From an uncultured Megasphaera sp. (lineage in GTDB: Bacteria > Bacillota > Negativicutes > Veillonellales > Megasphaeraceae), in assembly GCA_900540735.1 (NCBI GenBank), contig UQHB01000003.1, positions 1 to 64,000 of the forward strand: 64,000 bases of DNA, in the 5' to 3' direction. Positions 7,493 to 16,009 of this stretch are shown one piece after another. The notes under the pieces are model-generated. The model made no database searches. It had not been told where the DNA came from and worked only from the letters and a program-made list of their open reading frames with translations. Positions within the stretch are counted from its first letter, which is position 1. Each line of letters starts with the position of its first letter. A program made the translations under genes and the position numbers.

Positions 7493-9417
7493 ATCCGAAC
7501 ACCTCCCCCGTAGTTTCTTAAGATTTTGCTAAATGCATTTTTAACATCATCTGGAGATGTACTAAAGCTGTTTCCTTTTGGATATACATTCATGTCGTGA
7601 ACAATAAAACTACTTTTTCGAGACGAGTTGCCTACAAAATTACTACCGCCCATTTCATAGCCCAAGGTACTGCCTGAGCCAATAGCCGCTTGACCATTGT
7701 TATATAAGCTGTTTATCTTTTGCCCAATACTATCGAGACTAGGCAACATGCTCATTACAGCGTCAAACTTTTCGCCAAGCCAATCAAATACGCCGCCTAA
7801 AACATCTCGAATACCTTGCGCCAAACTAACGAAGAAATTGTATACAGCATTAATACCGGCTTGAATAGTACCGACAGCACCATTCCAGGCATCCACAACA
7901 GACTGACATACGCCGTCCCACCACTGGGAGATAGATTCACAAAGGGAGTTCCACCATTCGCCAATGGCCTGCACTTTTTCACCAAACCACGCGGCGAGTG
8001 CATTAAATTTTTCGGAAATAACCTGCACAACTTCATCCCAATGCTGAACTAGGAGAGCAAATAACATGAGGATACTAATGACCAATACGACCCAACCGCC
8101 AGCCATCGCTACTATCAGTGCGCCTATTTGAAGAACTTTTAATAAGCCTGCTAGAATCTGAATAATTTTTATGACTCGTACAAAGGCCATGAAAGCTGTA
8201 ACGGCAGTTTTTACAGCTGGCGCAACTTTAGTGATAAACATAGCAATCTTCATAAATGATACGCCGATACCAATTCCGGCGGCTGTTGCCTTGCCCGTCA
8301 TGGTGGAAAAGAACTCGATGAGTAGCTTTCCTATTTCGACCAATACCTTGGCTATTTCTCCGCCTGCACCGTCCATAAAGTTACCGATAGCCGTCATGAA
8401 ATTCATAAACCATTGACCAAAGGCTTCTAGTTTTTGCCTAGCTTCTTCTGGAGAACCGAATAGTTTTTTCCATAAGCCCGGTAATGCGCTTTGTCCGCCA
8501 TTGGCGTATACCCATAAGTCTTCCAAAACAAGTATCAACATACCAATAGCGGCAACAACCATCATGATTGGATTACGCATCAATGTCGTCCAGAACATTT
8601 TCACTGCTCGTACCAGCTTGACAGAAAAAATCAATGCAAGTGCTCCTGCGACTCCTTTTGCGGCCTGCGTGTTTTTTCGCAGCGAATCAAATCCAAAGTT
8701 AATCGCTCGAAAGACCTTAGCTGAAATTTGCATAAGCCTTGAAAAGGCTGGCATAAAGAACATCATGATTCCATAAGACATTTCTTTAATGGACCGATTC
8801 ATATCCTTCATGTTCTTGACCGTGTCGGCTGTAACGACTCCGTATGACCGTTCTTTCTCGACGAGCTTTTGAATATTATCGGAGCCACTTTGCAGTAACT
8901 TAATCGTTGCGTTATCAAAGCCCATATTCATCAACATGCCTCGGCTTTGCATTTTCGGCATGCCTTCAATAGCCTTGCTAATATCCATAAAGACATCTAG
9001 TACAGGTCGAGCTTTCCCGGCGTCGTCTGTCGTCGCTACACCTAACTGCTCAAAGAAAGGCAACATACGGGATTTACCTGTCGTGGCAATACGTGCCAGT
9101 TGCATGTTCAGCCGCTCCAAATTCCCTTGGAATCCATCTGCTGAGCCACCCATCATGACAGCCGCTTGGCTCCAAGCCGTCGCATCTTCTACGCTGACAC
9201 CTGTTGCCGCAGAAAACGCGCCCATTTGAGAAGTCAAGCTCGCCAGTCCTTTGTAAATAGCACCAATAGACAACCCAGCAGTAAGAGGAGCGGCAAGACC
9301 TTTAGCAATGCCGGCAATACCGCCCGTTAATTTGGCTTGCGTCTTGGCGAGGCCTTCTTCAAGGCCGTCTGTTTTAAGCCCTAAGGCAATAAAAATGGTA
9401 TCGACTACACCTGCCAT
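7489..9417 (-). CDS. Tail tape measure protein
   Basis: 642 aa from ATG 9417; a GTG at 9429 is in frame but sits directly on the SD. The N-terminus has the tape-measure pattern (FIALGLKTDGLEEGLAKTQA), followed by a conserved SAATGVSVEDATAWSQAAVM segment. Residues about 260-300 and 370-460 contain hydrophobic helices, typical of the membrane-inserting part. The protein sets tail length and is ejected first. At 642 aa the tail should be short (about 100 nm by the 1.5 A per residue rule). It directly follows the tail chaperone frameshift region, the universal gene order. Confidence 0.9.
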   Translation of the reverse strand: MAGVVDTIFIALGLKTDGLEEGLAKTQAKLTGGIAGIAKGLAAPLTAGLSIGAIYKGLASLTSQMGAFSAATGVSVEDATAWSQAAVMMGGSADGFQGNLERLNMQLARIATTGKSRMLPFFEQLGVATTDDAGKARPVLDVFMDISKAIEGMPKMQSRGMLMNMGFDNATIKLLQSGSDNIQKLVEKERSYGVVTADTVKNMKDMNRSIKEMSYGIMMFFMPAFSRLMQISAKVFRAINFGFDSLRKNTQAAKGVAGALALIFSVKLVRAVKMFWTTLMRNPIMMVVAAIGMLILVLEDLWVYANGGQSALPGLWKKLFGSPEEARQKLEAFGQWFMNFMTAIGNFMDGAGGEIAKVLVEIGKLLIEFFSTMTGKATAAGIGIGVSFMKIAMFITKVAPAVKTAVTAFMAFVRVIKIIQILAGLLKVLQIGALIVAMAGGWVVLVISILMLFALLVQHWDEVVQVISEKFNALAAWFGEKVQAIGEWWNSLCESISQWWDGVCQSVVDAWNGAVGTIQAGINAVYNFFVSLAQGIRDVLGGVFDWLGEKFDAVMSMLPSLDSIGQKINSLYNNGQAAIGSGSTLGYEMGGSNFVGNSSRKSSFIVHDMNVYPKGNSFSTSPDDVKNAFSKILRNYGGGVRM

Positions 9418-9421
9418 ACTC

Positions 9422-10056
9422 TTACTCACTCCCTTTCATGCTTATGTCATTATTAATGGCATCAATGTACACAATTTCATACATGTCGAGCAAATCTTCA
9501 TAGCTGTAGATTGTCTGTAACTCGTACAGTGTCGCCAGCCGTCTTCCCACTACTTGGCTCACTAAGGCCGAGACGTTTTGCGTTTTTTCGTAAACGTGAT
9601 TTGAGCTTTGGGCTTTTCCTGCGTAGGTTGGGAGGGGACGGCGTCGTTGAAAAAACTAAAGTTAATCTTTAACGCCTCATATTTGAGCTTTAACAGTGTA
9701 CGGAAATCACTGATATAACTATCCACCGTGTTTGGCGTGCAAGGCTCTTCTACGCTACCATTTACACGGCTGCAACACGAAAGCAATGCATCGCTTAACG
9801 GTTGAATTTTGTCAATGGATAAGGTGCCAAGCATCTTTTCCAGACTTTTGACGTTAAAATATCGTTCCGGGTGCGCTTGGATTTCTTCAGCCGACACCTT
9901 ACGCCCTTCTGTTCCCGGAATTTCTAGTCCGCTATTAGCCAACAACAGAATGACTTGAAAAATAAAGCGTTCCTGCTTTGTTGCTGGCATTTGCGTGATG
10001 CGAAATGTATACGAAGTTCCACCATCTTGCAGAATAATGTCTTTTGTCTTAATCAT
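9422..10056 (-). CDS. Tail assembly chaperone, predicted -1 frameshift fusion (gpG-T type)
   Basis: After the 164-aa chaperone frame ends (TAG 9562-9564), the -1 frame stays open from 9655 down to TAA 9422-9424. It encodes a compact domain with LATLYELQTIYSYEDLLDMY. Two slip sites lie in the overlap: a canonical T TTT TTC heptamer in frame (complement of 9649-9655), immediately after the -1 frame's own TAG, and AAA AAA (9583-9588) near the 3' end. The fusion would be the gpGT-like form that binds the tape measure. Which site is used cannot be decided here. Confidence 0.7.
9562..10056 (-). CDS. Tail assembly chaperone, unshifted product
   Basis: 164 aa. ATKQERFIFQVILLLANSGLE and the Ser/Cys-rich LSDALLSCCSRV segments match the DUF-type tail chaperones that sit between tube and tape measure in myophages. 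The C-terminal 30 residues (PSQPTQEKPKAQ) are a charged linker. That linker would join the -1 frame domain when slippage occurs. Not part of the virion in characterised homologues. Confidence 0.8.
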   Translation of the reverse strand: MIKTKDIILQDGGTSYTFRITQMPATKQERFIFQVILLLANSGLEIPGTEGRKVSAEEIQAHPERYFNVKSLEKMLGTLSIDKIQPLSDALLSCCSRVNGSVEEPCTPNTVDSYISDFRTLLKLKYEALKINFSFFNDAVPSQPTQEKPKAQITFTKKRKTSRP

Positions 10057-10067
10057 GCATGCTCCTC

Positions 10068-10499
10068 CTACGAAGAAATATCACGATATTCAAAGTCAAA
10101 GCTATACGTTACCGGGTCAAGTACCTTCTTGATGTCCGGCAACATCTTTGCCTTTTTCAATACGCCGCCTGTATACGTAAATACCTGACCTGTCGACGGC
10201 ACCGTAATAATCAGCGTAATGTCGTATGTCTTACGGTTCTTTTGCGTTGCCAGATACAAGTTATTCAGCTGTTCAATACAAGGACTGCCCGGCTCCAAGG
10301 AAATATTTACGGCTTGAATAGACGGCGTAAAGCCTGCACTCATGTGACCATCTACGCCCATACGAGTTTCTGCAACCGTGTCTTCATCCTGCGATAAAGC
10401 CGTATCGGTTGCGAAATGGGACAACGTAAATCCCATTGGATACAGCTCAGCGACTTTCATAACAGCTGTAGCGTTTGCCGAAGTAATGTTATTTGCCAT
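10068..10499 (-). CDS. Tail tube protein (DUF3277-like)
   Basis: 143 aa, right size for a contractile-tail tube subunit. Contains GVDGHMSAGFTPSIQAVNI and LEPGSPCIEQLNNLY, a pattern of the DUF3277 tube family that pairs with DUF3383 sheaths. It follows the sheath gene by 12 bases and precedes the chaperone. It would form the inner tube through which DNA passes. Confidence 0.85.
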   Translation of the reverse strand: MANNITSANATAVMKVAELYPMGFTLSHFATDTALSQDEDTVAETRMGVDGHMSAGFTPSIQAVNISLEPGSPCIEQLNNLYLATQKNRKTYDITLIITVPSTGQVFTYTGGVLKKAKMLPDIKKVLDPVTYSFDFEYRDISS

Positions 10500-10511
10500 G
10501 TCTTACACCTC

Positions 10512-12002
10512 CTATACTAAGGCCGTCAGCGGTACAACGAGCTTATCAATCGAGCCGCCATAGCAATACCAGAAATTAATAACAGGCGACCCACGATTTG
10601 CACGAACGGTCGCGCCGGGGTCTAAGACTTGCAGATAGTAGCCTTTTGTCTGTAGTTCCATGCTAATGTCCTGCCCTGCTTCGGTGTATACTTCTGAGAT
10701 TTGCTGATTAGAAAGTTGTACGCCAGTGTTAATTACGCCGTTGTTGACAGCTTGCGCAATAGGGTCAGCCATCCATGCGCGAATCATAGCATAACCTTCA
10801 TCTTCATACGGAACGCGCCCGGCTTGTGTAATGCCTGCCATCAAGGCCAGCTGTACGGCGTTGCGTAACCAAATCGTATTGACATACGCATCTAAATATT
10901 CATACGAGCCAGTAACTTCACCCTTAAACAAGAACGTAAATTCTTCTGCTCGTGTAGAATACCGTCCGTAATAATTGACGTGTTGGTTTTGTAAGGTGTT
11001 GGCAACGGAACCATCTGTAACGATAGCTGCCAACCCGGACTGCGATTTAAAGGCAAAGTTAATGGCACCGTTGTGTCGTGTCCAGTCAATACTAGCTGCA
11101 ATAGCCATGATAAACACGGCGTATTCAGCAGTTCCGTAAATCAACGCGGTGCCGCTAGTGTCTTGAATACTTTCTACTAAGTCAGAAACTTTACCGTTCT
11201 GTATGAGGCTGTTGTCTTCACTCCAAGGCACGAAAAGATATTCAATGTTCTGGTCATTACACCATTGGGCATAGTCAACAATTTCGTCTTTCGTCAGCGG
11301 CTCTACGGTTGTAAAAGAAACCCAGTTTGTACTTTGTTCGATAATGGCGTCCATTTGCTGTGCCGGAGTCATGGCGTCAGAACCTTCGGACTCAATCGCG
11401 CCACTATCAGCTGTCAGGCCTAACAAGGAACTAACGTCTGTGCCGTCGTCGGCTTTCGTTGCAGCCAATACCTTACCTGCTGTTCCGGCCGTGCCTGTTG
11501 TTACTTTAAACCGTCCGTCACTTGAATACGTGCAGGTGGTGTTGGCAACCAACGCCGCTAACTTTGTCTGTACAATCGTAGCTACATCTGAATAGGTGCC
11601 AGCTTGTGAAAAGTCCAGCCCTGTTACAGTTTCCACGGTATCGTTTAATTGGATTTTCATGGAGCCGTCTGTAACCGCTTTGAATGTATTCATAGTGGTA
11701 TTCGTTGCCGCGCCCAATAAAAACGCATTGACGGCGGTCTTAGCTCTTTTAGCAATATATAAAACATCTGGCTTTTTGAAGCTGTTATCATAGCCAAGAA
11801 AGTATTTACTAGCCAGCTTATATTCCACGCTGTCCGTGCCGAAATAACTCCCCACGTCCGCCGCTGTCGTAAAGGCAAGCAAGGTCGGAAAGGGAGCTTT
11901 TTCATTGTCCGACAACAACAGACCGGAAATGGTCAATTCATTACCGCCGGAACGGATAATGCGTGGCGAAATCTGTACAATTTGACTTGCAGGAATTGCC
12001 AT
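10512..12002 (-). CDS. Contractile tail sheath protein (DUF3383)
   Basis: 496 aa. N-terminus PASQIVQISPRIIRSGGN and the ISGLLLSDN / YFGTDSVEYKLASKYF blocks are typical DUF3383 sheath features. The C-terminal third (residues about 380-490: GRVPYEDEGYAMIRAWMADP, LDPGATVRANRGSP) is the conserved handshake domain. This gene shows the virion is a myovirus. The operon order sheath-tube-chaperone-tape measure is standard. Confidence 0.9.
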   Translation of the reverse strand: MAIPASQIVQISPRIIRSGGNELTISGLLLSDNEKAPFPTLLAFTTAADVGSYFGTDSVEYKLASKYFLGYDNSFKKPDVLYIAKRAKTAVNAFLLGAATNTTMNTFKAVTDGSMKIQLNDTVETVTGLDFSQAGTYSDVATIVQTKLAALVANTTCTYSSDGRFKVTTGTAGTAGKVLAATKADDGTDVSSLLGLTADSGAIESEGSDAMTPAQQMDAIIEQSTNWVSFTTVEPLTKDEIVDYAQWCNDQNIEYLFVPWSEDNSLIQNGKVSDLVESIQDTSGTALIYGTAEYAVFIMAIAASIDWTRHNGAINFAFKSQSGLAAIVTDGSVANTLQNQHVNYYGRYSTRAEEFTFLFKGEVTGSYEYLDAYVNTIWLRNAVQLALMAGITQAGRVPYEDEGYAMIRAWMADPIAQAVNNGVINTGVQLSNQQISEVYTEAGQDISMELQTKGYYLQVLDPGATVRANRGSPVINFWYCYGGSIDKLVVPLTALV

Positions 12003-12017
12003 GTCTTTTCACTCCTT

Positions 12018-12596
12018 TTACGGCTTATGGTGTGCATCCACAAGCTCAAAATACTGTTTCGGCTGGTCAGGCGGTGCCGGGTTGTCCGGCGTGTCCGGTT
12101 TCGGCTTAATCGTTGCGTCGTCAAAGTATTGCTGGCGTACGTCTACGCTTTCCCATACCGAGAGACTAACGGGCACCCGCGTACGCTGAATGTATTGCTT
12201 ACTGTCATCCAACCACGGCAGGTATTGCACGTCGTCACAATATAAAAACTCCATACCCAGCGTATGAAAAAACTTGCATGGATATGGAGTCGTATCCACG
12301 ACGCTCAAGGTGTTTGCCCATCGCCAAACATCCCGCTCGTCGTAGCTAATAAAATCAATTAAAATTTCGTACCGTACCAACTCTTTCGTTCGGACTATAT
12401 CCTTGTCGGGTATATGATTGTTGACGTTTGTGCCGATACGATACCGTCCGCCATACGACAACACCACAACGGTATTGTCTTCGGGAAGGTGCGTCATGTT
12501 TTGATACCCTCGCTGTATCATGTCTTGTTCCATGTCAGGAAGCATATACAGGAGCCAGTCGTTCACCGCTCCCAATATGTCGAGTTGATGAACCAT
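12018..12596 (-). CDS. Neck/tail terminator protein
   Basis: 192 aa. Position between head-completion genes and the sheath and the pattern VNDWLLYMLPDM ... DDVQYLPWLDDSKQYIQRTR match the phage neck terminator family (LIC-type gp12). The C-terminal 30 residues are Pro/Asp-rich (KPKPDTPDNPAPPDQP) and probably flexible. It would cap the tail before joining to the head. Confidence 0.65.
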   Translation of the reverse strand: MVHQLDILGAVNDWLLYMLPDMEQDMIQRGYQNMTHLPEDNTVVVLSYGGRYRIGTNVNNHIPDKDIVRTKELVRYEILIDFISYDERDVWRWANTLSVVDTTPYPCKFFHTLGMEFLYCDDVQYLPWLDDSKQYIQRTRVPVSLSVWESVDVRQQYFDDATIKPKPDTPDNPAPPDQPKQYFELVDAHHKP

Positions 12597-12607
12597 TGGC
12601 GTTCCTC

Positions 12608-13036
12608 CTACTCTTCTTTATACCATGGTACAGGCTCAATGCCTTTCGGCGTCTTGTTTTGTAAGGTCACGAGGACATTTGCCCAGCCATCGGCCGACCA
12701 ATCTTCTACTACGTCGGTCACGAGGTAATACGTGCCGTCTTGGCGTTTGATAAGGTCGCCGCCGCACGTAAAGGGCTTGCGCCGTACGCCAGACACTGGG
12801 GCATTGGCATCACTGTACAAAAACACGGAATAGTTGATGCCAGTCAAGTTCAACGCCTCAGACTGTAAAAGCGTTTCATCTACAGGCTGCCAGTTTGCTT
12901 GGATTTCTACGGGCACACAGTATACAGGCGTTATCTTGCCTCGTATGTTCTGCTGCTTATCAAAAGGAATTAACAAGCACGTTTCATCAGGATTGACGAG
13001 GTTAATGGCGGTGCGCACCATGTCATGTAAATTCAT
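12608..13036 (-). CDS. Phage collar/head-tail completion protein
   Basis: 142 aa. No strong motif. RGKITPVYCVPVEIQANWQPVDE and RRKPFTCGGDLIKRQDGTYYLV resemble proteins annotated as phage collar protein in related myophages. It overlaps the HK97-gp10-like gene by four bases and precedes the terminator gene, so a connector or collar role is inferred from synteny. Confidence 0.5.
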   Translation of the reverse strand: MNLHDMVRTAINLVNPDETCLLIPFDKQQNIRGKITPVYCVPVEIQANWQPVDETLLQSEALNLTGINYSVFLYSDANAPVSGVRRKPFTCGGDLIKRQDGTYYLVTDVVEDWSADGWANVLVTLQNKTPKGIEPVPWYKEE

Positions 13037-13572
13037 ACATGGCTCACCACCTCGTAGTCTATGGAGTTAATCATTACGCCTGTATCAATCAAGACGACAT
13101 TCGGGTTAATAGCCTTGGTGCCTTTTCCCTTCTTGCCTCGTAATGCTTTGGCCTTAATCGTTGCCGGGCTGTTTGGTCGTGGGTCGTCTGGAGCCCAGTC
13201 TTTAATAGTCCGTTTCATATCGCCAGACGCTACTTCTCCCAGTTGTTTAAACGCAAGGTCAATGCGATTGGGATTATAAACGACGCCTTTGAGATTGGTC
13301 TGAATACCTTTGACATACTTGTCAATATTGTTTTCAAGCGTCCGTTTCATAAAAGGCCGTGGCGGATTGGGTCCGCCAAACTCATTTTTATAGGCAACAT
13401 ACGCGACTTTCGTACCGTTCGGATAGGTTGCGCCATTGAGGATACCGACCTTTACGCCGACATGATACTGGCCAATGGCGGCCAGTTTCTTTTTGATATT
13501 CGGCAGGTCAAGGCCTGTAATGTCTATCTTGGTGCCGTTCGGGAGCTGGTACGTTTGCTTAACTCCGGACAT
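13033..13572 (-). CDS. HK97 gp10-like head-tail joining protein
   Basis: 179 aa. Basic protein with the recognisable YVAYKNEFGGPNPPRPFMKR block near residues 70-90, shared by gp10-type tail-completion and virion-morphogenesis proteins. The C-terminal half is Lys-rich with DWAPDDPRPNSPATIKAK. It overlaps the DUF4054 gene by 14 bases. Confidence 0.75.
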   Translation of the reverse strand: MSGVKQTYQLPNGTKIDITGLDLPNIKKKLAAIGQYHVGVKVGILNGATYPNGTKVAYVAYKNEFGGPNPPRPFMKRTLENNIDKYVKGIQTNLKGVVYNPNRIDLAFKQLGEVASGDMKRTIKDWAPDDPRPNSPATIKAKALRGKKGKGTKAINPNVVLIDTGVMINSIDYEVVSHV

Positions 13573-13939
13573 AAGCGTAATACCTCCCTCCGATACGATA
13601 CTTTGCCGTAAGTTCGAGATACATCAAGCCGTACTTTGTCTGCTTCATAAAGTCAAAGGTGTTGCCGCTTGGCGAAGCAAAGGAAATCGTTGTCTTTCCT
13701 TGTGTAGCTCCTGTCATCGCACCGACGGCATTGCCACGCTGGGAAATTTCCGCAATGTGTGCCGTGAGTAGATATAACAACCGTTTGCGTTCTGTCTCGC
13801 ATTGTACTGGCGACATATCGCTGTTATCTAAAAAGCCGGTGGCAAGAAAAAAGTCGTTTTCCAAAGCGGCGTCATTTCGTCTCGCCATCTCCGGATAAAG
13901 CGACTTGAATTCTGCAATGTTTAATTGAACTACTGCCAT
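13559..13939 (-). CDS. Head-tail adaptor, DUF4054 family
   Basis: 126 aa. The start AEFKSLYPEMA, the LLYLLTAHIAEI helix and the TKYGLMYLELTAKYRIGG end fit DUF4054, a small helical adaptor that docks under the portal. Position after the capsid genes agrees. Confidence 0.75.
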   Translation of the reverse strand: MAVVQLNIAEFKSLYPEMARRNDAALENDFFLATGFLDNSDMSPVQCETERKRLLYLLTAHIAEISQRGNAVGAMTGATQGKTTISFASPSGNTFDFMKQTKYGLMYLELTAKYRIGGRYYAYVRS

Positions 13940-13957
13940 GATGCCACCTCCTAGATG

Positions 13958-14401
13958 TTACGCGCCTTGTTTTTCTTCTTTCGTAGCCGTGCGTTTTGTA
14001 TCGACTGGTTCAAAGCCATTGACGACGTTGCTTGCTTCTTTTACTTCGTCGTCTACTTTATTGGCTTCGTTGGCAAACAACAAATGGTTTTTGAAAGCCA
14101 GCATGTCGCCGTGTTCTTTTTTGATTTGTTCCCAATCTGTACGCTTAATAGAGGTAAGGCCGTACGCGCCTTTTGTCGGTAACACGCCCATTGCCTTGCC
14201 TCGTAATTCGTTCGCATTGCCTTTGAGCGTTACCGTCCGTACGTGACCGCTGTTGTCTTTCAATCGGAACGTTAAGTCCAACGGATAGTTTAAACACACC
14301 ATGATATTTTCCGGTGCCTTGGCTTTCTGTACGTCTTTTACTTTTGCCTGTACGACCTCTGTCTTGGTAGCTTCTGTCGCTGTCGTTTTCTTCACTGCCA
14401 T
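13958..14401 (-). CDS. Hypothetical phage structural-region protein
   Basis: 147 aa. Lys/Glu-rich at both ends with a central region (CLNYPLDLTFRLKDNSGHVR ... ELRGKAMGVLPTKGAYGL) that looks folded. Lies between the major capsid and DUF4054 genes. I do not recognise the family; a minor head or decoration role is only inferred from location. Confidence 0.6.
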   Translation of the reverse strand: MAVKKTTATEATKTEVVQAKVKDVQKAKAPENIMVCLNYPLDLTFRLKDNSGHVRTVTLKGNANELRGKAMGVLPTKGAYGLTSIKRTDWEQIKKEHGDMLAFKNHLLFANEANKVDDEVKEASNVVNGFEPVDTKRTATKEEKQGA

Positions 14402-14414
14402 TGTTGTATACCTC

Positions 14415-15428
14415 CTAGATGCCTGTCATCGTCTGTACGGCAAACGGTCTATAAATAACGCAACCGTATGTGGACGATGTAAATTTCTGTGTATAACTCG
14501 ATTCGCGAGGGATAACGCGCCCTGCTTGGAATTTGATGCTAAAGCCATATTCACCAGTAGGCGTGCCATCAACAGACGGGCAAAGCATATACGCCATGTT
14601 GCCTGCGACTGCCGAGCTGAGTTCCGGAATCTGTACATACGTCAAGTTATTGCCAAAGTACTTATCAAGCATATCTTTTACAGATACGTTGTATTCTGTC
14701 GAGGTAGCAAGGTCGACCATGTTGTCCGGGCTGACAGCTAAGATAAGTTTAGAGTCAATGGAAATATTCCCACCGGAGTTCTTGACCATCGTCTTGAACA
14801 TATCCAAGACATCTTTGAAAATTTCTGTCGTCGTCTTTGTCGACCACGTAGACGTTCCTTTGGCACCGTTTGCAGCAACGAGTGCAGCAGGAAGGTTCGG
14901 GTCATTCAAAGCACCGTAAATACCACGACCAGCGACGCCATAGAGATAGAATTTATTGGCATCTACATCAATCGTCTTGGCTGCTGCTTTTTGTTTGTCA
15001 CTGGCAAGATTAAGACGAGCGGCGGAAGAAACGGCCTGTTCATAATCGCCGTACTGTGTCGTTGTCTGGAAGATATACTGTTCACGATTCGGGAACGTAT
15101 AGTTTACGTCCGCCGTTGGACCAGCGTTGTAATCACTGTATGGACCTGTTTCGCCGACCATTTCGGTGGTGCGGAATTTCGCATATGGTGTTGTCCAATC
15201 GCCTTTCTTGACTTCACTATACAAGGCTCTTGCATTCCGTACAGCCGTTAAAATCTCGATAACCATCGGGTCAAGGTAGGCTGTGTATTCTACAGGAACG
15301 CCAGCGTTTGCAGTCGTAACCATTGCAGCGTCTTGAGCGCATTTGTGTTTATCAGTCATAAACATACGCAAGCCCGGCATAGTAAAACCAGCGTCCTGCG
15401 CTAATTTTTGGTAATATCTGTCGTTCAT
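14415..15428 (-). CDS. Major capsid protein (DUF2184-like)
   Basis: 337 aa. The N-terminal ARALYSEVKKGDW and FRTTEMVGETGPYSDYN motifs, the YGDYEQAVSSAARLNLASDK helix and the C-terminal YTQKFTSSTYGCVIYRPFAV end are those of DUF2184 capsid proteins with an HK97 fold. It follows a P22 gp24-like cement gene and a DUF2213 gene, the usual capsid module of this phage type. Confidence 0.85.
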   Translation of the reverse strand: MNDRYYQKLAQDAGFTMPGLRMFMTDKHKCAQDAAMVTTANAGVPVEYTAYLDPMVIEILTAVRNARALYSEVKKGDWTTPYAKFRTTEMVGETGPYSDYNAGPTADVNYTFPNREQYIFQTTTQYGDYEQAVSSAARLNLASDKQKAAAKTIDVDANKFYLYGVAGRGIYGALNDPNLPAALVAANGAKGTSTWSTKTTTEIFKDVLDMFKTMVKNSGGNISIDSKLILAVSPDNMVDLATSTEYNVSVKDMLDKYFGNNLTYVQIPELSSAVAGNMAYMLCPSVDGTPTGEYGFSIKFQAGRVIPRESSYTQKFTSSTYGCVIYRPFAVQTMTGI

Positions 15429-15443
15429 TGTCTTGTTCCTCCT

Positions 15444-15998
15444 TTATTGTTTTCCCGTCTTGCCTGTATCGGCTCCACCTGCTGGCGGATTCGGGATTGC
15501 CGCGGCTGCTTTGGGAACTGGTCCAAAGTTCGTCATGATAAAGACTTCATTTGCTTCTGCGTCTGTTTCCACAAAGAAATCCGTTTCTACTGCGCCAGCT
15601 ACGGTAGCACCTTCGTCGCCAAGAACGATACTGCCATCAGCGACATTGGCGAATACTTTCTGCCCTGCTTTCGCTTTTGTTGCCGCTACACAATAGAAAT
15701 GGCCTTGTACAGCAATTTCAACGTTCATGCCTTTCGGATAGCCTGTAGTGCATTCATCTTTGACGTTGAAAATTTGGCTTTCCATTGTGTGAATGACATA
15801 GCCCAACGGTTTTACGCCAGCCGTGCCGACATTGGTAACAGTATTGCTGTCCGTACCGAGCCAGCAGAAATGCGCGAACGGTAAATCTACTGCCGCAATA
15901 CGTCCCTTGGCAAGGCTCACTAATTTTTCAGTCGATGCAATCGCACCGGGAATACCTGCGGCTTGATACAAGCCTACGGTCTTTTGAAATGTACTCAT
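15444..15998 (-). CDS. Structural cement / head decoration protein (Gp24-like)
   Basis: 184 aa. YQAAGIPGAIAS at the N-terminus and the central FAHFCWLGTDSNTVTNVG plus KPLGYVIHT blocks match the beta-barrel structural cement family. It stabilises the capsid shell after expansion. The C-terminal 30 residues are Ala/Pro/Gly-rich and likely disordered. Confidence 0.75.
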   Translation of the reverse strand: MSTFQKTVGLYQAAGIPGAIASTEKLVSLAKGRIAAVDLPFAHFCWLGTDSNTVTNVGTAGVKPLGYVIHTMESQIFNVKDECTTGYPKGMNVEIAVQGHFYCVAATKAKAGQKVFANVADGSIVLGDEGATVAGAVETDFFVETDAEANEVFIMTNFGPVPKAAAAIPNPPAGGADTGKTGKQ

Positions 15999-16009
15999 GT
16001 CGTTTCCTC

